Source: Paenibacillus stellifer (lineage in GTDB: Bacteria; Bacillota; Bacilli; Paenibacillales; Paenibacillaceae). Taken from it: a stretch of 64,000 nt of DNA. Every line of letters starts with the position of its first letter. The stretch's first letter is position 1. Shown here one piece after another: positions 52,011 through 60,040 of this stretch. Location: assembly GCF_000758685.1 (NCBI RefSeq), contig NZ_CP009286.1, positions 5,437,001 through 5,501,000 of the forward strand, given 5' to 3'. The notes below the pieces were generated by a model that searched no databases, had not been told where the DNA came from, and saw only the letters and a list, made by a program, of their open reading frames with translations. The position numbers and the translations under genes were made by a program.

Positions 52011-52723
52011 CCGCCGAAACCGCTGCTCTTGGAGCTCGAACGGGAGCTTGATCTTGAGCTCGACTTGGAGGATTTCGATGACTTGGAGCTCGATGAGCTG
52101 GAGCCGAGGCCGCTGGACGTTCCGCCAACCCCGCCCGACGACGAGGAAGTCTTCCGTCTCGTAATGGTGCCGGTCGTGGAGGTTGACGTCTTGGGCTTCA
52201 CTACAGACCCCGTTACCGGCTTGTTCTGGAATTTGGTGCTGTCATAAGTACGCGGCTTGTAGACGGTGCGGGTTCCGCCGTAATACGTCGGACGTCCGTC
52301 ATACCACCGGCTTGGCGAATAGCTTGAGCCGCTGTTGAACAGAAAATGATACAGCAGCAGATCGTCCCAGCCGAAGCCGGAGTTGTAGCCGCCGTAATTG
52401 TTGATGACGGTCGTGCCGCCCGACGTGCTTACGCCCGGCGACGCCGTAGGCTGGGCCGTCTCTCCCCCCGTATCCTCCGGATACGGGATGTTCCAATCCA
52501 CGTATTGGTCAAAATACGCTTTGACTTCCTCCGTGGACCAGGATACCAGCTTCGGCTCATCCGCTGATCCGCTGCTCGCATTGGCTGGCGGCGCCGGAAC
52601 AAACAGCGCGTTCGCCAACAATGCGACGCCGAGCGATGTCGACAGCGCCTTAACCGGCTTGCTGGCAGGATCGAAGCCCCTGCTCTCTTTCTTCTCATTC
52701 TCAGGTTGCTGTTCTCTACCCAA
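52007..52723 (-). CDS. Ser-rich YgiB/YjfM-like protein with C-terminal Gly-Gly
   Basis: A 238-residue protein, first in the operon (TTG start, AGGAGG 8 bp upstream). It has a hydrophobic segment (about 28-48, ending in VPAPPANA, possibly a signal peptide), an acidic middle and a Gly/Tyr/Asn part (TVINNYGGYNSGFGWDD). A basic Thr/Lys stretch follows (VYKPRTYDSTKFQNKP), then about 50 residues almost entirely of Ser with Lys/Arg, ending SSGFGG. The same architecture, including the final Gly-Gly, occurs as I recall it in E. coli YgiB (DUF1190), the operon partner of YgiC. A Gly-Gly tail is a plausible acceptor for the ligase. Confidence 0.85.
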   Translation of the reverse strand: MGREQQPENEKKESRGFDPASKPVKALSTSLGVALLANALFVPAPPANASSGSADEPKLVSWSTEEVKAYFDQYVDWNIPYPEDTGGETAQPTASPGVSTSGGTTVINNYGGYNSGFGWDDLLLYHFLFNSGSSYSPSRWYDGRPTYYGGTRTVYKPRTYDSTKFQNKPVTGSVVKPKTSTSTTGTITRRKTSSSSGGVGGTSSGLGSSSSSSKSSKSSKSSSRSSSRSSSKSSGFGG

Positions 52724-52793
52724 AACGGGCGCCTCCTTTAAATCGGATCTTTCATTAATTGACCGAATACGTTACGTTCACAGCTCGAACGGA

Positions 52794-53159
52794 TTATTCC
52801 GTCCGCATCGGAACTAGCAGAAGCTCAAGCTTGCCTTCGTCCAGATTGAGGCGTCCCTCAACAGTCTCGAATTCGCGGCCAGCTACAACCAGATAGTTCA
52901 CATGCTCCAAAGCGGCGATCATCGCTGCGCTCCAGGGGCGTTCCTCAATCCGGTTCAGCTCGCCGTCCTGCATCTTCTCATATAAAATGACGCTCATTCC
53001 GTTATCCAAAGTCTTTCCCCGCCTTTTCATTGTAATCGGTGCATTCTTCGTGTTCATACGGATGGAGAGCATTCGATGTTTCAGAATGACGCTTCTGTCA
53101 TTGTAAAAGCTTCCCATAACAGAATAATGGTTCCCCTGCCTGGAAGCAATGATTTTCAT
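52794..53159 (-). CDS. Hypothetical protein
   Basis: A 121-residue basic protein with no signal peptide or membrane helix; predicted mixed beta/alpha (VILKHRMLSIRMNTKNAPIT, then MSVILYEKMQDGELNRIEE, and a beta-rich end). I recognise no family. It precedes the Ser-rich gene by 70 bp on the same strand and may share its transcript. Confidence 0.65.
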   Translation of the reverse strand: MKIIASRQGNHYSVMGSFYNDRSVILKHRMLSIRMNTKNAPITMKRRGKTLDNGMSVILYEKMQDGELNRIEERPWSAAMIAALEHVNYLVVAGREFETVEGRLNLDEGKLELLLVPMRTE

Positions 53160-53191
53160 AGTTATGCTTCTATCCTTTTATTACATGACAA

Positions 53192-53220
53192 AACCGCGAG
53201 CCAGCCGCAAGCCCGCGGTT
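53192..53220 (-). terminator. Terminator of the stalk-domain gene
   Basis: AACCGCG (53192-53198) pairs with CGCGGTT (53214-53220); the minus strand continues TTTTGTC. Confidence 0.6.
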
Positions 53221-53245
53221 CCGTCAAAGCCCTTATGGCTTCAGC

Positions 53246-54370
53246 TTATTTCAACTTATAGGTGACTTTCCACACCGTATCGTTGGTGAAAGATCCGTAG
53301 GTAAAGGTCAGCACATCCCCTTCCCGCTTCTTCAATGTCAGCATGCGCTGCAGCACATACACATCCCACCCGTCGGAATGCTCCCAATCTCTCCAATCTT
53401 CCGGCTCCGTCAGCTCCTTGGTCAAATTGACGGCCTTATCCGTTGACGGATCGATCACATACAGATGCGCGTTATCGACGAGGCGAACCACCAGCGCGTC
53501 GGGAGCGGCGTATTCAACAGTGAACTGGCCGGTGCTGCCCGTAAGACCAAGTATATCGTAGGCTTTGCCCGGAGCGCCGTCTTTACCCAGATATTGCACG
53601 CTTTCCCCATCCCGGAGGAATGTTTGCGTTGAAGGAACGGCCAGCTTCAAGTCGTAAGCCGACATGGAGAGATGGTAGTCTTTTTGCAGCGTGATGACCC
53701 CGCCCTGAATGACCGCCTGATACACATTGCTGAAATTCGTGAACATGGCGTAATGATTGTCGCTGAGCGTCAGCAGATTAACCGTCCCAGACAGTCTTCG
53801 GATTTCCAGTCCATGCAAGTACGAAGAAGCCTTGACCGGAAGCTTGCCGGCCAGCTTGGGCTCCCCGCCACTCGATACATACACCTCGCCCGACTGCTGG
53901 GACACCCAGTAGACCGTTCCGGATGCCGCCGCTGTCACATAACGGGGTGCATCGAGAATGTTCAAATTTCCGCTTGCCGGATCGCGCCACACCTTGCCGC
54001 CCAGGAGAACCGCGCCGCCGACAAGAGGCACGCTCAGAACTCCCGCATCATTGCGGAATGGCTGCGCCAGCTTCACCGCCGCTCCATTCACCTTGGCCTC
54101 TTGGGACCCTGCCATCAATGTGATCTGACGGTCCGGACGAGTCAGCACCACCATTTTCGCAGATGGATTCCAGACCACCGAATATCCCATATCCGCGGCA
54201 AGAGCCTTTAACGGAACCCAGGTAACTCCCGCAGATACCTTCGCTTTCTCTGACAAACCCAAATTTTTATAATTCAGCAAAATCGGCGCCGATCCCGCCG
54301 CGTAAGCCTCTCCTGCCCCAAGCGCAAGTGCCGCGGCCAGCAAGGCGGCCGTTAGTCTTCTTGCTTTCAT
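53246..54370 (-). CDS. Secreted protein with copper-amine-oxidase-like stalk domain
   Basis: A 374-residue secreted protein. The signal peptide ends AGEAYAAG (about residue 23). Residues 30-130 match the copper amine oxidase N-terminal (stalk) domain common in Paenibacillus: VTWVPLKALAADMGYSVVWN, then ITLMAGSQEAKVNG and SVPLVGGAVLLGGKVWRDP. The remainder (YVTAAASGTVYWVSQQSG on) is beta-rich like a propeller; no catalytic domain is visible. ATG 54370 is preferred (AAGGAG 11 bp upstream and a signal peptide right after). Role at the cell surface unknown. Confidence 0.88.
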   Translation of the reverse strand: MKARRLTAALLAAALALGAGEAYAAGSAPILLNYKNLGLSEKAKVSAGVTWVPLKALAADMGYSVVWNPSAKMVVLTRPDRQITLMAGSQEAKVNGAAVKLAQPFRNDAGVLSVPLVGGAVLLGGKVWRDPASGNLNILDAPRYVTAAASGTVYWVSQQSGEVYVSSGGEPKLAGKLPVKASSYLHGLEIRRLSGTVNLLTLSDNHYAMFTNFSNVYQAVIQGGVITLQKDYHLSMSAYDLKLAVPSTQTFLRDGESVQYLGKDGAPGKAYDILGLTGSTGQFTVEYAAPDALVVRLVDNAHLYVIDPSTDKAVNLTKELTEPEDWRDWEHSDGWDVYVLQRMLTLKKREGDVLTFTYGSFTNDTVWKVTYKLK

Positions 54371-54592
54371 CAACCTGCCATCTCCTTTGCCTGCAACTCT
54401 ATCATCAGCATAGACGGAAATTTCAGGAAAAAGTTTCGGGGCAACCCAGAAAAGCGAGCTGTTACCCCATGTCTGTTCAACCTGCGGCCTAACGGAGTGG
54501 TATGTCAAAAATCCTTCAGCCTTCAAAAGCTAGAATCACTTGTCCGGAAATGCTTCGATTGATCACCTGTTGAACTCCGCAAGCACACGCCA

Positions 54593-54665
54593 AATAAGCC
54601 GGCCTATCGTGAGTTTCTCCCCTAGAATTTCCTGGCAGATTCTTCACTCTTTGGGTCGGCTTATT
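54593..54665 (-). terminator. Possible terminator of xpt
   Basis: AATAAGCCG (54593-54601) pairs with CGGCTTATT (54657-54665), but the intervening 55 bases are long; internal AGAAT/ATTCT and GTGA/TCAC pairs could close it. Confidence 0.4.
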
Positions 54666-54708
54666 CAATAGAGGCCATCGGCAGATCCGCTCTTACGAAC
54701 CAGGCGTC

Positions 54709-55299
54709 TTACCCGATAACCGCTTCATTCCCGATAAAAACAATCTCGCCCGGAGCCATGGAGGCGATCCGCGCCAGCGCATGTACCTCGATGCCTCTCT
54801 CCTCGAGCAGTCCGCGTCCTTCCTGGAAGCTCTTCTCGATGACGCAACCAACGCCCAGCAGCTCGGCGCCCGATTCTTGTACAATATCGGCCAGGCAGAC
54901 CAGCGCCGCTCCCGTGGCGAGGAAATCGTCGACGATCAGCACCTTGTCGTCCGGACCGAGATACTGCCGCGAAATGCTCACCAGGTACGACTCTCCACGG
55001 GTGAACGAATGCACCGGAGCCGAATAGACTTCGCCTTCCTGGGTGACGGCTTTCTTTTTCTTCGCATAGACAAACGGAACACCCAGCGCTATCGAAGCCG
55101 CCATCGCGAACTGGATGCCGCTCGCTTCGATCGTCAACACCTTCGTAATCGGCCTGCCGCCGAAAATCCTTGCGAACTCCCGGCCAATCTCCAGCACCAG
55201 CGTGGTGTCCACCTGATGATTGAGGAATGAATCCACCTTAAGCACCGTATTCGACAAAATCCGGCCGTCCTGTCTAATGCGCTCTTCCAATACCTTCAT
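54709..55299 (-). CDS. xpt: Xanthine phosphoribosyltransferase
   Basis: Xpt salvages xanthine (and guanine weakly) to XMP using PRPP. The 196-residue enzyme begins MKVLEERIRQDGRILSNTVL and has the PRPP loop VLIVDDFLATGAAL and a late GVGCVIEKSFQEGR, all typical. The frame extends upstream to 55467 but this lies within the riboswitch leader. Unlike B. subtilis, no xanthine permease (pbuX) gene follows. Confidence 0.97.
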   Translation of the reverse strand: MKVLEERIRQDGRILSNTVLKVDSFLNHQVDTTLVLEIGREFARIFGGRPITKVLTIEASGIQFAMAASIALGVPFVYAKKKKAVTQEGEVYSAPVHSFTRGESYLVSISRQYLGPDDKVLIVDDFLATGAALVCLADIVQESGAELLGVGCVIEKSFQEGRGLLEERGIEVHALARIASMAPGEIVFIGNEAVIG

Positions 55300-55335
55300 C
55301 GTATTCTTCTCGCTCCTTCGTTCATGACGCAACGC

Positions 55336-55380
55336 AAAAAAGGACAGATTCCCTGAGTCTCTCAAGTGAATTTGTCCTTT
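55336..55380 (-). terminator. Riboswitch-controlled intrinsic terminator of xpt
   Basis: AAAGGACA-AATTC pairs with GAATC-TGTCCTTT and is followed by a T run on the minus strand, about 85 bp after the aptamer and about 37 bp before xpt. It is the expected off-state of a guanine riboswitch. Confidence 0.85.
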
Positions 55381-55464
55381 GGGGTGTAGTTCCCTTATGG
55401 TCAAACACGGCAGGCGTGTCCGCATCCGGATATCGCCCTCGCAAAAGGCACCGGCTGCGCTATT

Positions 55465-55537
55465 CACTCATAGTCGGACAATTGCAATGGTCGTCCGGTA
55501 GATACTTATGGGCCTTATCCCCATTATTATATGAGTT
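55465..55537 (-). ncRNA. Guanine riboswitch aptamer
   Basis: On the minus strand P1 is ACTCAT/ATGAGT, J1/2 is TATAAT, the P2 loop is GGATAAGG, J2/3 is TATCTACC, and the 3' junction is CCGACTATGAG. The C in GACTAT is the guanine-specific position (adenine switches have T there). All conserved junction elements of the purine riboswitch are present. Confidence 0.95.
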
Positions 55538-55558
55538 GCTTGTTTGGGCACGCCCTTT

Positions 55559-55587
55559 ATATTACACGCCCGCCCTTATCCGTACAA
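55559..55587 (-). promoter_or_regulatory. Promoter of the riboswitch-xpt transcript
   Basis: On the minus strand TTGTAC (55587-55582), 17-bp spacer, TAATAT (55564-55559), about 20 bp before the aptamer. Confidence 0.75.
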
Positions 55588-55683
55588 GGAAATTTTCGGT
55601 TGCTTTCAGTCTGCGGCAAATTGGTTTCATTTAATGGTAAACTATACAAGCAGAAGATTTGAACAAGTATTGTGGGAGGGCCA

Positions 55684-56043
55684 ATGGATAAAGAGAAAAT
55701 AATAGATTATTGTCTGACTTGTCCAGCTGCATATGAAGACTATCCTTTTGACGAGAATTGGACGGCAATTCGCCACAAGGGCAACAACAAAATTTTCGCA
55801 ATGATCTACAACTATAACGGGCATCTGTGCATGAACCTCAAGTGTGAGCCTGCCAGAGCCGATATCCTCCGCAGCATTTTTGAAGATGTAAAACCAGGTT
55901 ACCATATGAACAAAACGCACTGGAACACCGTTATTTTGGATGGCAGCATGCAGGATGATGATATTTTTGAAATGGTGCAGCATAGCTTTCAGCTTACGAG
56001 ACCCAAAGTGAAAAAGGGAAAGGCAAACCCGCCGCAATTTTAA
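55684..56043 (+). CDS. MmcQ/YjbR-family protein
   Basis: A 119-residue protein of the MmcQ/YjbR (CyaY-like fold) family. Signature parts are DYCLTCPAAYEDYPFDENWT, given in part, KIFAMIYNYNGHLCMNLKC and GYHMNKTHWNTVILDG. Family members are called DNA-binding but their role is unclear. ATG 55684 was chosen over 55672 because GGGAGGG lies just upstream. It stands alone, convergent with the SorC gene. Confidence 0.9.
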   Translation: MDKEKIIDYCLTCPAAYEDYPFDENWTAIRHKGNNKIFAMIYNYNGHLCMNLKCEPARADILRSIFEDVKPGYHMNKTHWNTVILDGSMQDDDIFEMVQHSFQLTRPKVKKGKANPPQF

Positions 56044-56046
56044 TTG

Positions 56047-57006
56047 CTAATCAACTATTTCCATATCCAAAATCATCTGGGCCGTCTCCTCCGTCGTTAC
56101 GAGCATATTCATCCACCCGCTGCGCAGAGCCCCGAGGATTCCTTCCGCCTTCTCGGGCGATTCGGCGACACCTATTGTGTATCTGGCTCTGCTCAGCTGC
56201 TCCGGCATAATTGTCAGCAGTCTGTCGTCCAGAACCGTACGCACCCGATTGCCTTCCTGATCGAAAAAGCGGGAACAGATGTCGCCTGCCGCCCGGCCAT
56301 CCACAAGCTCCCGGATCGCTTCCTCGCCGTAGAACGCCTGCCACTCTTTTCTGCCCCGCTGCCGCAGGGCTCCGATCCCAAATACAGCTATACCCAGACG
56401 GTCCCACAGCCCTGATATTTCCCTGTAATGCCTGGACTCCGCCCAAAGCTTCCGCATTTCACCCCGCTCCGAAACAGCTGGAAGATCAATCATTCTCGAC
56501 CTTGCTCCCCATCTCGCAGCAGCCTGATAGCAGATGGTATTGACATGGTATTCGCTGTCCAGCGTACCCGCAGGTCCTCCAACCATCGGCACGAAGGTAA
56601 CAAACGGCCTGCCCGCATAAGGCAAGCTGCCGGCTACCATTGACATGGCGCTTCCCCAGGAGAAACCGATTACTTCGTCTTTGCGCGCGAGCCGCGCTAC
56701 CCATTGCCCGCACGCTTCCCCCAGCGCCCGTAATCTTGCACCGGTATCGCTGCTGGGCGCCGGCACCACTACGGCTTCCTTGAGGCCGAACTGTTCCACC
56801 AAACGCCGCTCCAGTCCGGAAGTTCCGCCAGCTTCGTAATTAATGGTAATCTTGACGATTCCCTCCTCGCGGACTCTCTTCAGCAGACGGCTGATGGTTG
56901 TGCGGTAGATGCCCAGCCTCTGGGCGATTTCGCTCTGTGTCATATTGTCTTCATAATACATCTGCGCGATGGTAACCAGCAGCTTTCGATCAGGCTTTGC
57001 ATCCAT
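56047..57006 (-). CDS. SorC-family sugar-responsive regulator
   Basis: A 319-residue SorC/DeoR(Bs) regulator: N-terminal helix-turn-helix (NMTQSEIAQRLGIYRTTISR) and a sugar-phosphate-binding core (IGFSWGSAMSMVAGSL, then GIAVFGIGALR and GDICSRFFDQEGN). ATG 57006 has AAGGAG 8 bp upstream. It is divergent from rpiA and its oxidoreductase partner, with an inverted-repeat operator between, so it very likely controls them in response to a phosphorylated sugar. Confidence 0.93.
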   Translation of the reverse strand: MDAKPDRKLLVTIAQMYYEDNMTQSEIAQRLGIYRTTISRLLKRVREEGIVKITINYEAGGTSGLERRLVEQFGLKEAVVVPAPSSDTGARLRALGEACGQWVARLARKDEVIGFSWGSAMSMVAGSLPYAGRPFVTFVPMVGGPAGTLDSEYHVNTICYQAAARWGARSRMIDLPAVSERGEMRKLWAESRHYREISGLWDRLGIAVFGIGALRQRGRKEWQAFYGEEAIRELVDGRAAGDICSRFFDQEGNRVRTVLDDRLLTIMPEQLSRARYTIGVAESPEKAEGILGALRSGWMNMLVTTEETAQMILDMEIVD

Positions 57007-57089
57007 ACCAAGCTCTCCTTCGCGATCCGTCTTCAGGGCAGACTGCATTTGACAGGCGGACCTCACAGTTATATGCTTTAGGCGCCGAT

Positions 57090-57126
57090 TTAGCACATTA
57101 ATTATTATAATGCACATTTGTGCTAA
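57090..57126 (+). promoter_or_regulatory. rpiA promoter and SorC-type operator
   Basis: TATAAT at 57106-57111 is a -10 for rpiA. GCACA-TT-TGTGC (57112-57123) lies over the predicted start point. A further AGCACA half-site makes a larger perfect repeat, TTAGCACA (57090-57097) and TGTGCTAA (57119-57126). This suits repression by the divergent SorC protein. Confidence 0.65.
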
Positions 57127-57152
57127 CGAACAATGCGGAAGGAGCGGAACGG

Positions 57153-57854
57153 ATGAAAGACGACGAACTGAAGCAAGCATGCGCCAAAGCGGCGCTTACT
57201 TTTATCGAAGACGGAACCGTAATCGGGCTTGGGGGCGGAAGCACCGTTTCTTATCTGATCGGCTATATTAAGGAGAGCGGCATTAACGTCAAGGTGGTCA
57301 CCCCATCCTTCAAGACCCGGATGCTGTGCCTGAAGAGCGGCCTGAACGTGCTGCATACAGGCTCTGTCAGCAAGCTCGCTGTTGCTTTTGACGGATGCGA
57401 TGAAGTCGACGAGGATTTCAATGCGCTGAAGAGCGGCGGAGGCATTCATACGAGGGAGAAGCTTGTTGCGCGGATGGCGGACCGCTACATTCTGCTGGCC
57501 GACGCCGGCAAAGTCGTTAACCATCTAACCTTCCAGAAGCCGGTTGTGCTGGAGGTGCTGGAGGACGCGCTCGCCTATACGGAAGCCGAAGCCGTCAGAC
57601 TCGGCGGCAGAGCGGTTCTTCGCCGCAGCGAAGCCAAGGACGGGTACACAGCCACCGAGGACGGCAACCCGCTGCTGGATATTTTTTTCAGCCATGTAGA
57701 CAATATCAGCGAGCTGCAGCTGCAGCTTAAATCCATTCCCGGCGTTGTGGAGACATCGCTGTTCACCGAAGAAGTAACTGATGTGCTGATCGCAGCCGAA
57801 GATGGGATCTCCTGGCTGTCGAAATATCCGATCACGGAGGGGGAGTTACAATGA
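57153..57854 (+). CDS. rpiA: Ribose-5-phosphate isomerase A
   Basis: RpiA interconverts ribose 5-phosphate and ribulose 5-phosphate. The 233-residue protein shows VIGLGGGSTVSYLI (phosphate loop), AFDGCDEVDEDFNALKSGGG (catalytic Asp region) and an ILLADAGKVV lysine-type segment, all standard. AAGGAG precedes ATG 57153. It overlaps the downstream oxidoreductase by 4 bp (ATGA). Confidence 0.95.
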   Translation: MKDDELKQACAKAALTFIEDGTVIGLGGGSTVSYLIGYIKESGINVKVVTPSFKTRMLCLKSGLNVLHTGSVSKLAVAFDGCDEVDEDFNALKSGGGIHTREKLVARMADRYILLADAGKVVNHLTFQKPVVLEVLEDALAYTEAEAVRLGGRAVLRRSEAKDGYTATEDGNPLLDIFFSHVDNISELQLQLKSIPGVVETSLFTEEVTDVLIAAEDGISWLSKYPITEGELQ

Positions 57855-58816
57855 GCGGCATCAAATGGGGCCTTATCGGCCCGGGCGCCATTGCGCAGGA
57901 GTTCGCCCAGGCCATGAAGGAGACCGGCGGGACGCTGAATGCAGTGAGCTCGCGTTCCCTGGAGAAAGCAAAGAGCTTCGCCGAGCAATACGGCGCCGCA
58001 GGAGCTTATGGAGATTACCGCAAAATGCTGCGCGATTCCGAAATCGACGCTGTCTATATCTCCACTCCGCACAGCAACCACTACGAATATATTATAGAGA
58101 GCTTGCGGCAGGGCAAGCATGTGCTTGCAGAAAAAGCGATAACCGTCAATATCGGCCAGCTCCGGGAAATCGCCTCGCTCGCCAAGGCGAACGGTCTGGT
58201 CGTGGCTGAAGCGATGACGATTTACCACATGCCCCTGTATGCGAAACTGCGGCAGATCGTCGAAGAGGGCGAAATCGGACCGCTGAAGATGATCCAGGTA
58301 TCCTTCGGCAGCCATAAAGAATATGACGTGAACAACCGTTTCTTCAGTAAAGAGCTTGCCGGCGGGGCGCTGCTCGACATCGGCACCTATGCACTGTCGT
58401 TCGCAAGATTCTTCTTGTCGCGTCAGCCTAATGAAGTGCTTACCACCTACAAGCCATTCGAAACCGGTGTCGACGAACAATCCGGCATTCTGCTCAAGAA
58501 TTCGGCGGATGAATTGGCCGTCATATCCCTGACCATGCGGGCCAAGATGCCCAAGCGGGGCATCGTTGCCGGAGAGAACGGCTTCATTACCGTTGATAAT
58601 TTCCCCCGCGCTTCCCAAGCGGTTGTTCAGTATCCGGACGGAACCCAGGACATGATTCTGGCCGGAGATACCGCTCTGGCGCTGCAGTATGAGATCCGGG
58701 ATATGGAGGAAGCCATCCGCACGGGGAGAACGGACACGCTCGGGCTGTCGCTTGACGTGATGGAGATTATGAGCAGGGTCAGAGAACAGTGGGGGCTCTC
58801 CTATCCTTTTGAATAA
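57851..58816 (+). CDS. Gfo/Idh/MocA-family oxidoreductase
   Basis: A 321-residue NAD(P)-dependent sugar or polyol dehydrogenase. The Rossmann start is KWGLIGPGAIAQEFAQAM, the conserved EKA motif appears as VLAEKAITVN, and the C-terminal catalytic region has GGALLDIGTYAL. Substrate unknown; the joint operon with rpiA and the SorC regulator suggest a pentose or modified-sugar pathway feeding the pentose phosphate route. Confidence 0.92.
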   Translation: MSGIKWGLIGPGAIAQEFAQAMKETGGTLNAVSSRSLEKAKSFAEQYGAAGAYGDYRKMLRDSEIDAVYISTPHSNHYEYIIESLRQGKHVLAEKAITVNIGQLREIASLAKANGLVVAEAMTIYHMPLYAKLRQIVEEGEIGPLKMIQVSFGSHKEYDVNNRFFSKELAGGALLDIGTYALSFARFFLSRQPNEVLTTYKPFETGVDEQSGILLKNSADELAVISLTMRAKMPKRGIVAGENGFITVDNFPRASQAVVQYPDGTQDMILAGDTALALQYEIRDMEEAIRTGRTDTLGLSLDVMEIMSRVREQWGLSYPFE

Positions 58817-58835
58817 GAATCGAACTTGATCCTTT

Positions 58836-59232
58836 TGGACTGACCCCGTAACGTGAGACATATCAAACACCTTCAAGAGAATGAAACCTTGTCGAAAGAT
58901 AGGGGAGATAACCTTGGAGGTGGTTGCGTTAGCAACAAGACTGAGCAGCCCGTAGAAATAAAGAGGAAGGTTATATAAATGTAGTGGAAGGATTTCCGGT
59001 AAAGAGGTCATGGAGCAACTGGGAATACGGAATAAGACACAGCAAAAAACATGGATGAGATGGTATCAAAAAGGCAAAGTGCATCGTCGGAACAGCCTGT
59101 AGGTAAGCATTATAGCTACGTAAAGAGTCCAGAACACTCATCGGAGCAGAAAAATCACAGACGGAAAACCAGTTGGACCTGCTAAAAAGGTAGAAAGAGT
59201 TGGAAAGGAGGCGGAACCAGAGGTTGTAGTAG
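58836..59232 (+). mobile_element. Decayed IS3-family element, left end with orfA remnant
   Basis: TGGACTGACCCC (58836-58847) looks like an IS3-type terminal inverted repeat. From about 58924 three frames in turn encode pieces of an OrfA: ATRLSSPVEIK, then GKEVMEQLGIRNKTQQKTWM with RWYQKGKVHR, then EQPVGKHYSYVKSPEHSSEQ, and QLDLLK with KELERRRNQ. Several frameshifts and stops make it dead. OrfB and the right end are missing. Confidence 0.8.
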
Positions 59233-59254
59233 ACTCCTATAACTCAATTCGAAC

Positions 59255-59297
59255 TAAATAACCAGTCGCCGATGGATTTCCGACGACTGGCTATTTA
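59255..59297. terminator. Symmetrical hairpin, probable bidirectional terminator
   Basis: TAAATA-a-CCAGTCG (59255-59268) pairs with CGACTGG-c-TATTTA (59284-59297). It lies downstream of the leftward gene ending at 59371. Confidence 0.65.
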
Positions 59298-59370
59298 GAC
59301 TTGCAAGGTGGTTTTGATCCCTGTCTCGCAAACGGGGACCAGTCCCGCATGATTTTTTACGAACTATATC

Positions 59371-60009
59371 TTAAAGCTGATTCTGATATTTTTCTAATAC
59401 CTGTTCTTTAAAGTTTTCCCCACTCTGTTGTTCTTCCGTTGTATCCTTCTTCAGCTTATCAGAAGAATTGAGACTAAATTTTCCAAGGTTCATATTAATT
59501 ACGCCGTATTGTCCCTGTGTATTCTTCTTAAGAAAAATAATACTTTTATCACCTTGATTTAATTCTGTGTAATCCTCAAAAGTTATCTTTTTCTTATCAC
59601 TGCCACTTACTAAATAAGATATTGGTTCAATAATACTTAACACATCACCTTTAAGAATTACTGAATCCTTTGGGGCCTTAATGACGTGGTCAACTAAAAC
59701 ATCAGTTATTGTATAAAAATCCTGAACAGATCCGTCATAAAAAGTTGTAACAATATGTTCTCGATCATCGAAACTCTGTGTTGCTGTCCCTACAATAATT
59801 AACTCAGACGCCTTATCTAGTTCACTAACCGTTTCTTGTTTAATATATGATGCACTTATGGATATTGTCGGTATACTTGTTGATGCCAAAGATCTTTGAG
59901 GCTTTACCGAATCAAGCTTTGATGAGGATGGATTATTTATTGAATAAAAATAAACAGAAGTAATAATTACTGCCACCAATGTAACTATACTAAACACAGT
60001 TCTCTTCAT
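59371..60009 (-). CDS. Membrane-anchored hypothetical protein, AT-rich
   Basis: A 212-residue protein with an N-terminal membrane helix (FSIVTLVAVIITSVYFYSI) and a Ser/Thr/Lys-rich outside domain (SELIIVGTATQSFDDREHIV, then DYTELNQGDKSIIFLKKNTQ). No family is recognised with confidence. The base composition is much more AT-rich than the surroundings, and it lies next to IS remnants, so recent acquisition is likely. It follows the metallopeptidase gene by 31 bp on the same strand, probably in one operon. Confidence 0.82.
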   Translation of the reverse strand: MKRTVFSIVTLVAVIITSVYFYSINNPSSSKLDSVKPQRSLASTSIPTISISASYIKQETVSELDKASELIIVGTATQSFDDREHIVTTFYDGSVQDFYTITDVLVDHVIKAPKDSVILKGDVLSIIEPISYLVSGSDKKKITFEDYTELNQGDKSIIFLKKNTQGQYGVINMNLGKFSLNSSDKLKKDTTEEQQSGENFKEQVLEKYQNQL

Positions 60010-60040
60010 CTAATTTTACCTCTTTCTTCAAAATAATATT

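Noticed and set aside
57575..59011. 478-codon leftward ORF
   Set aside because: Antisense to rpiA and the Gfo/Idh/MocA gene.
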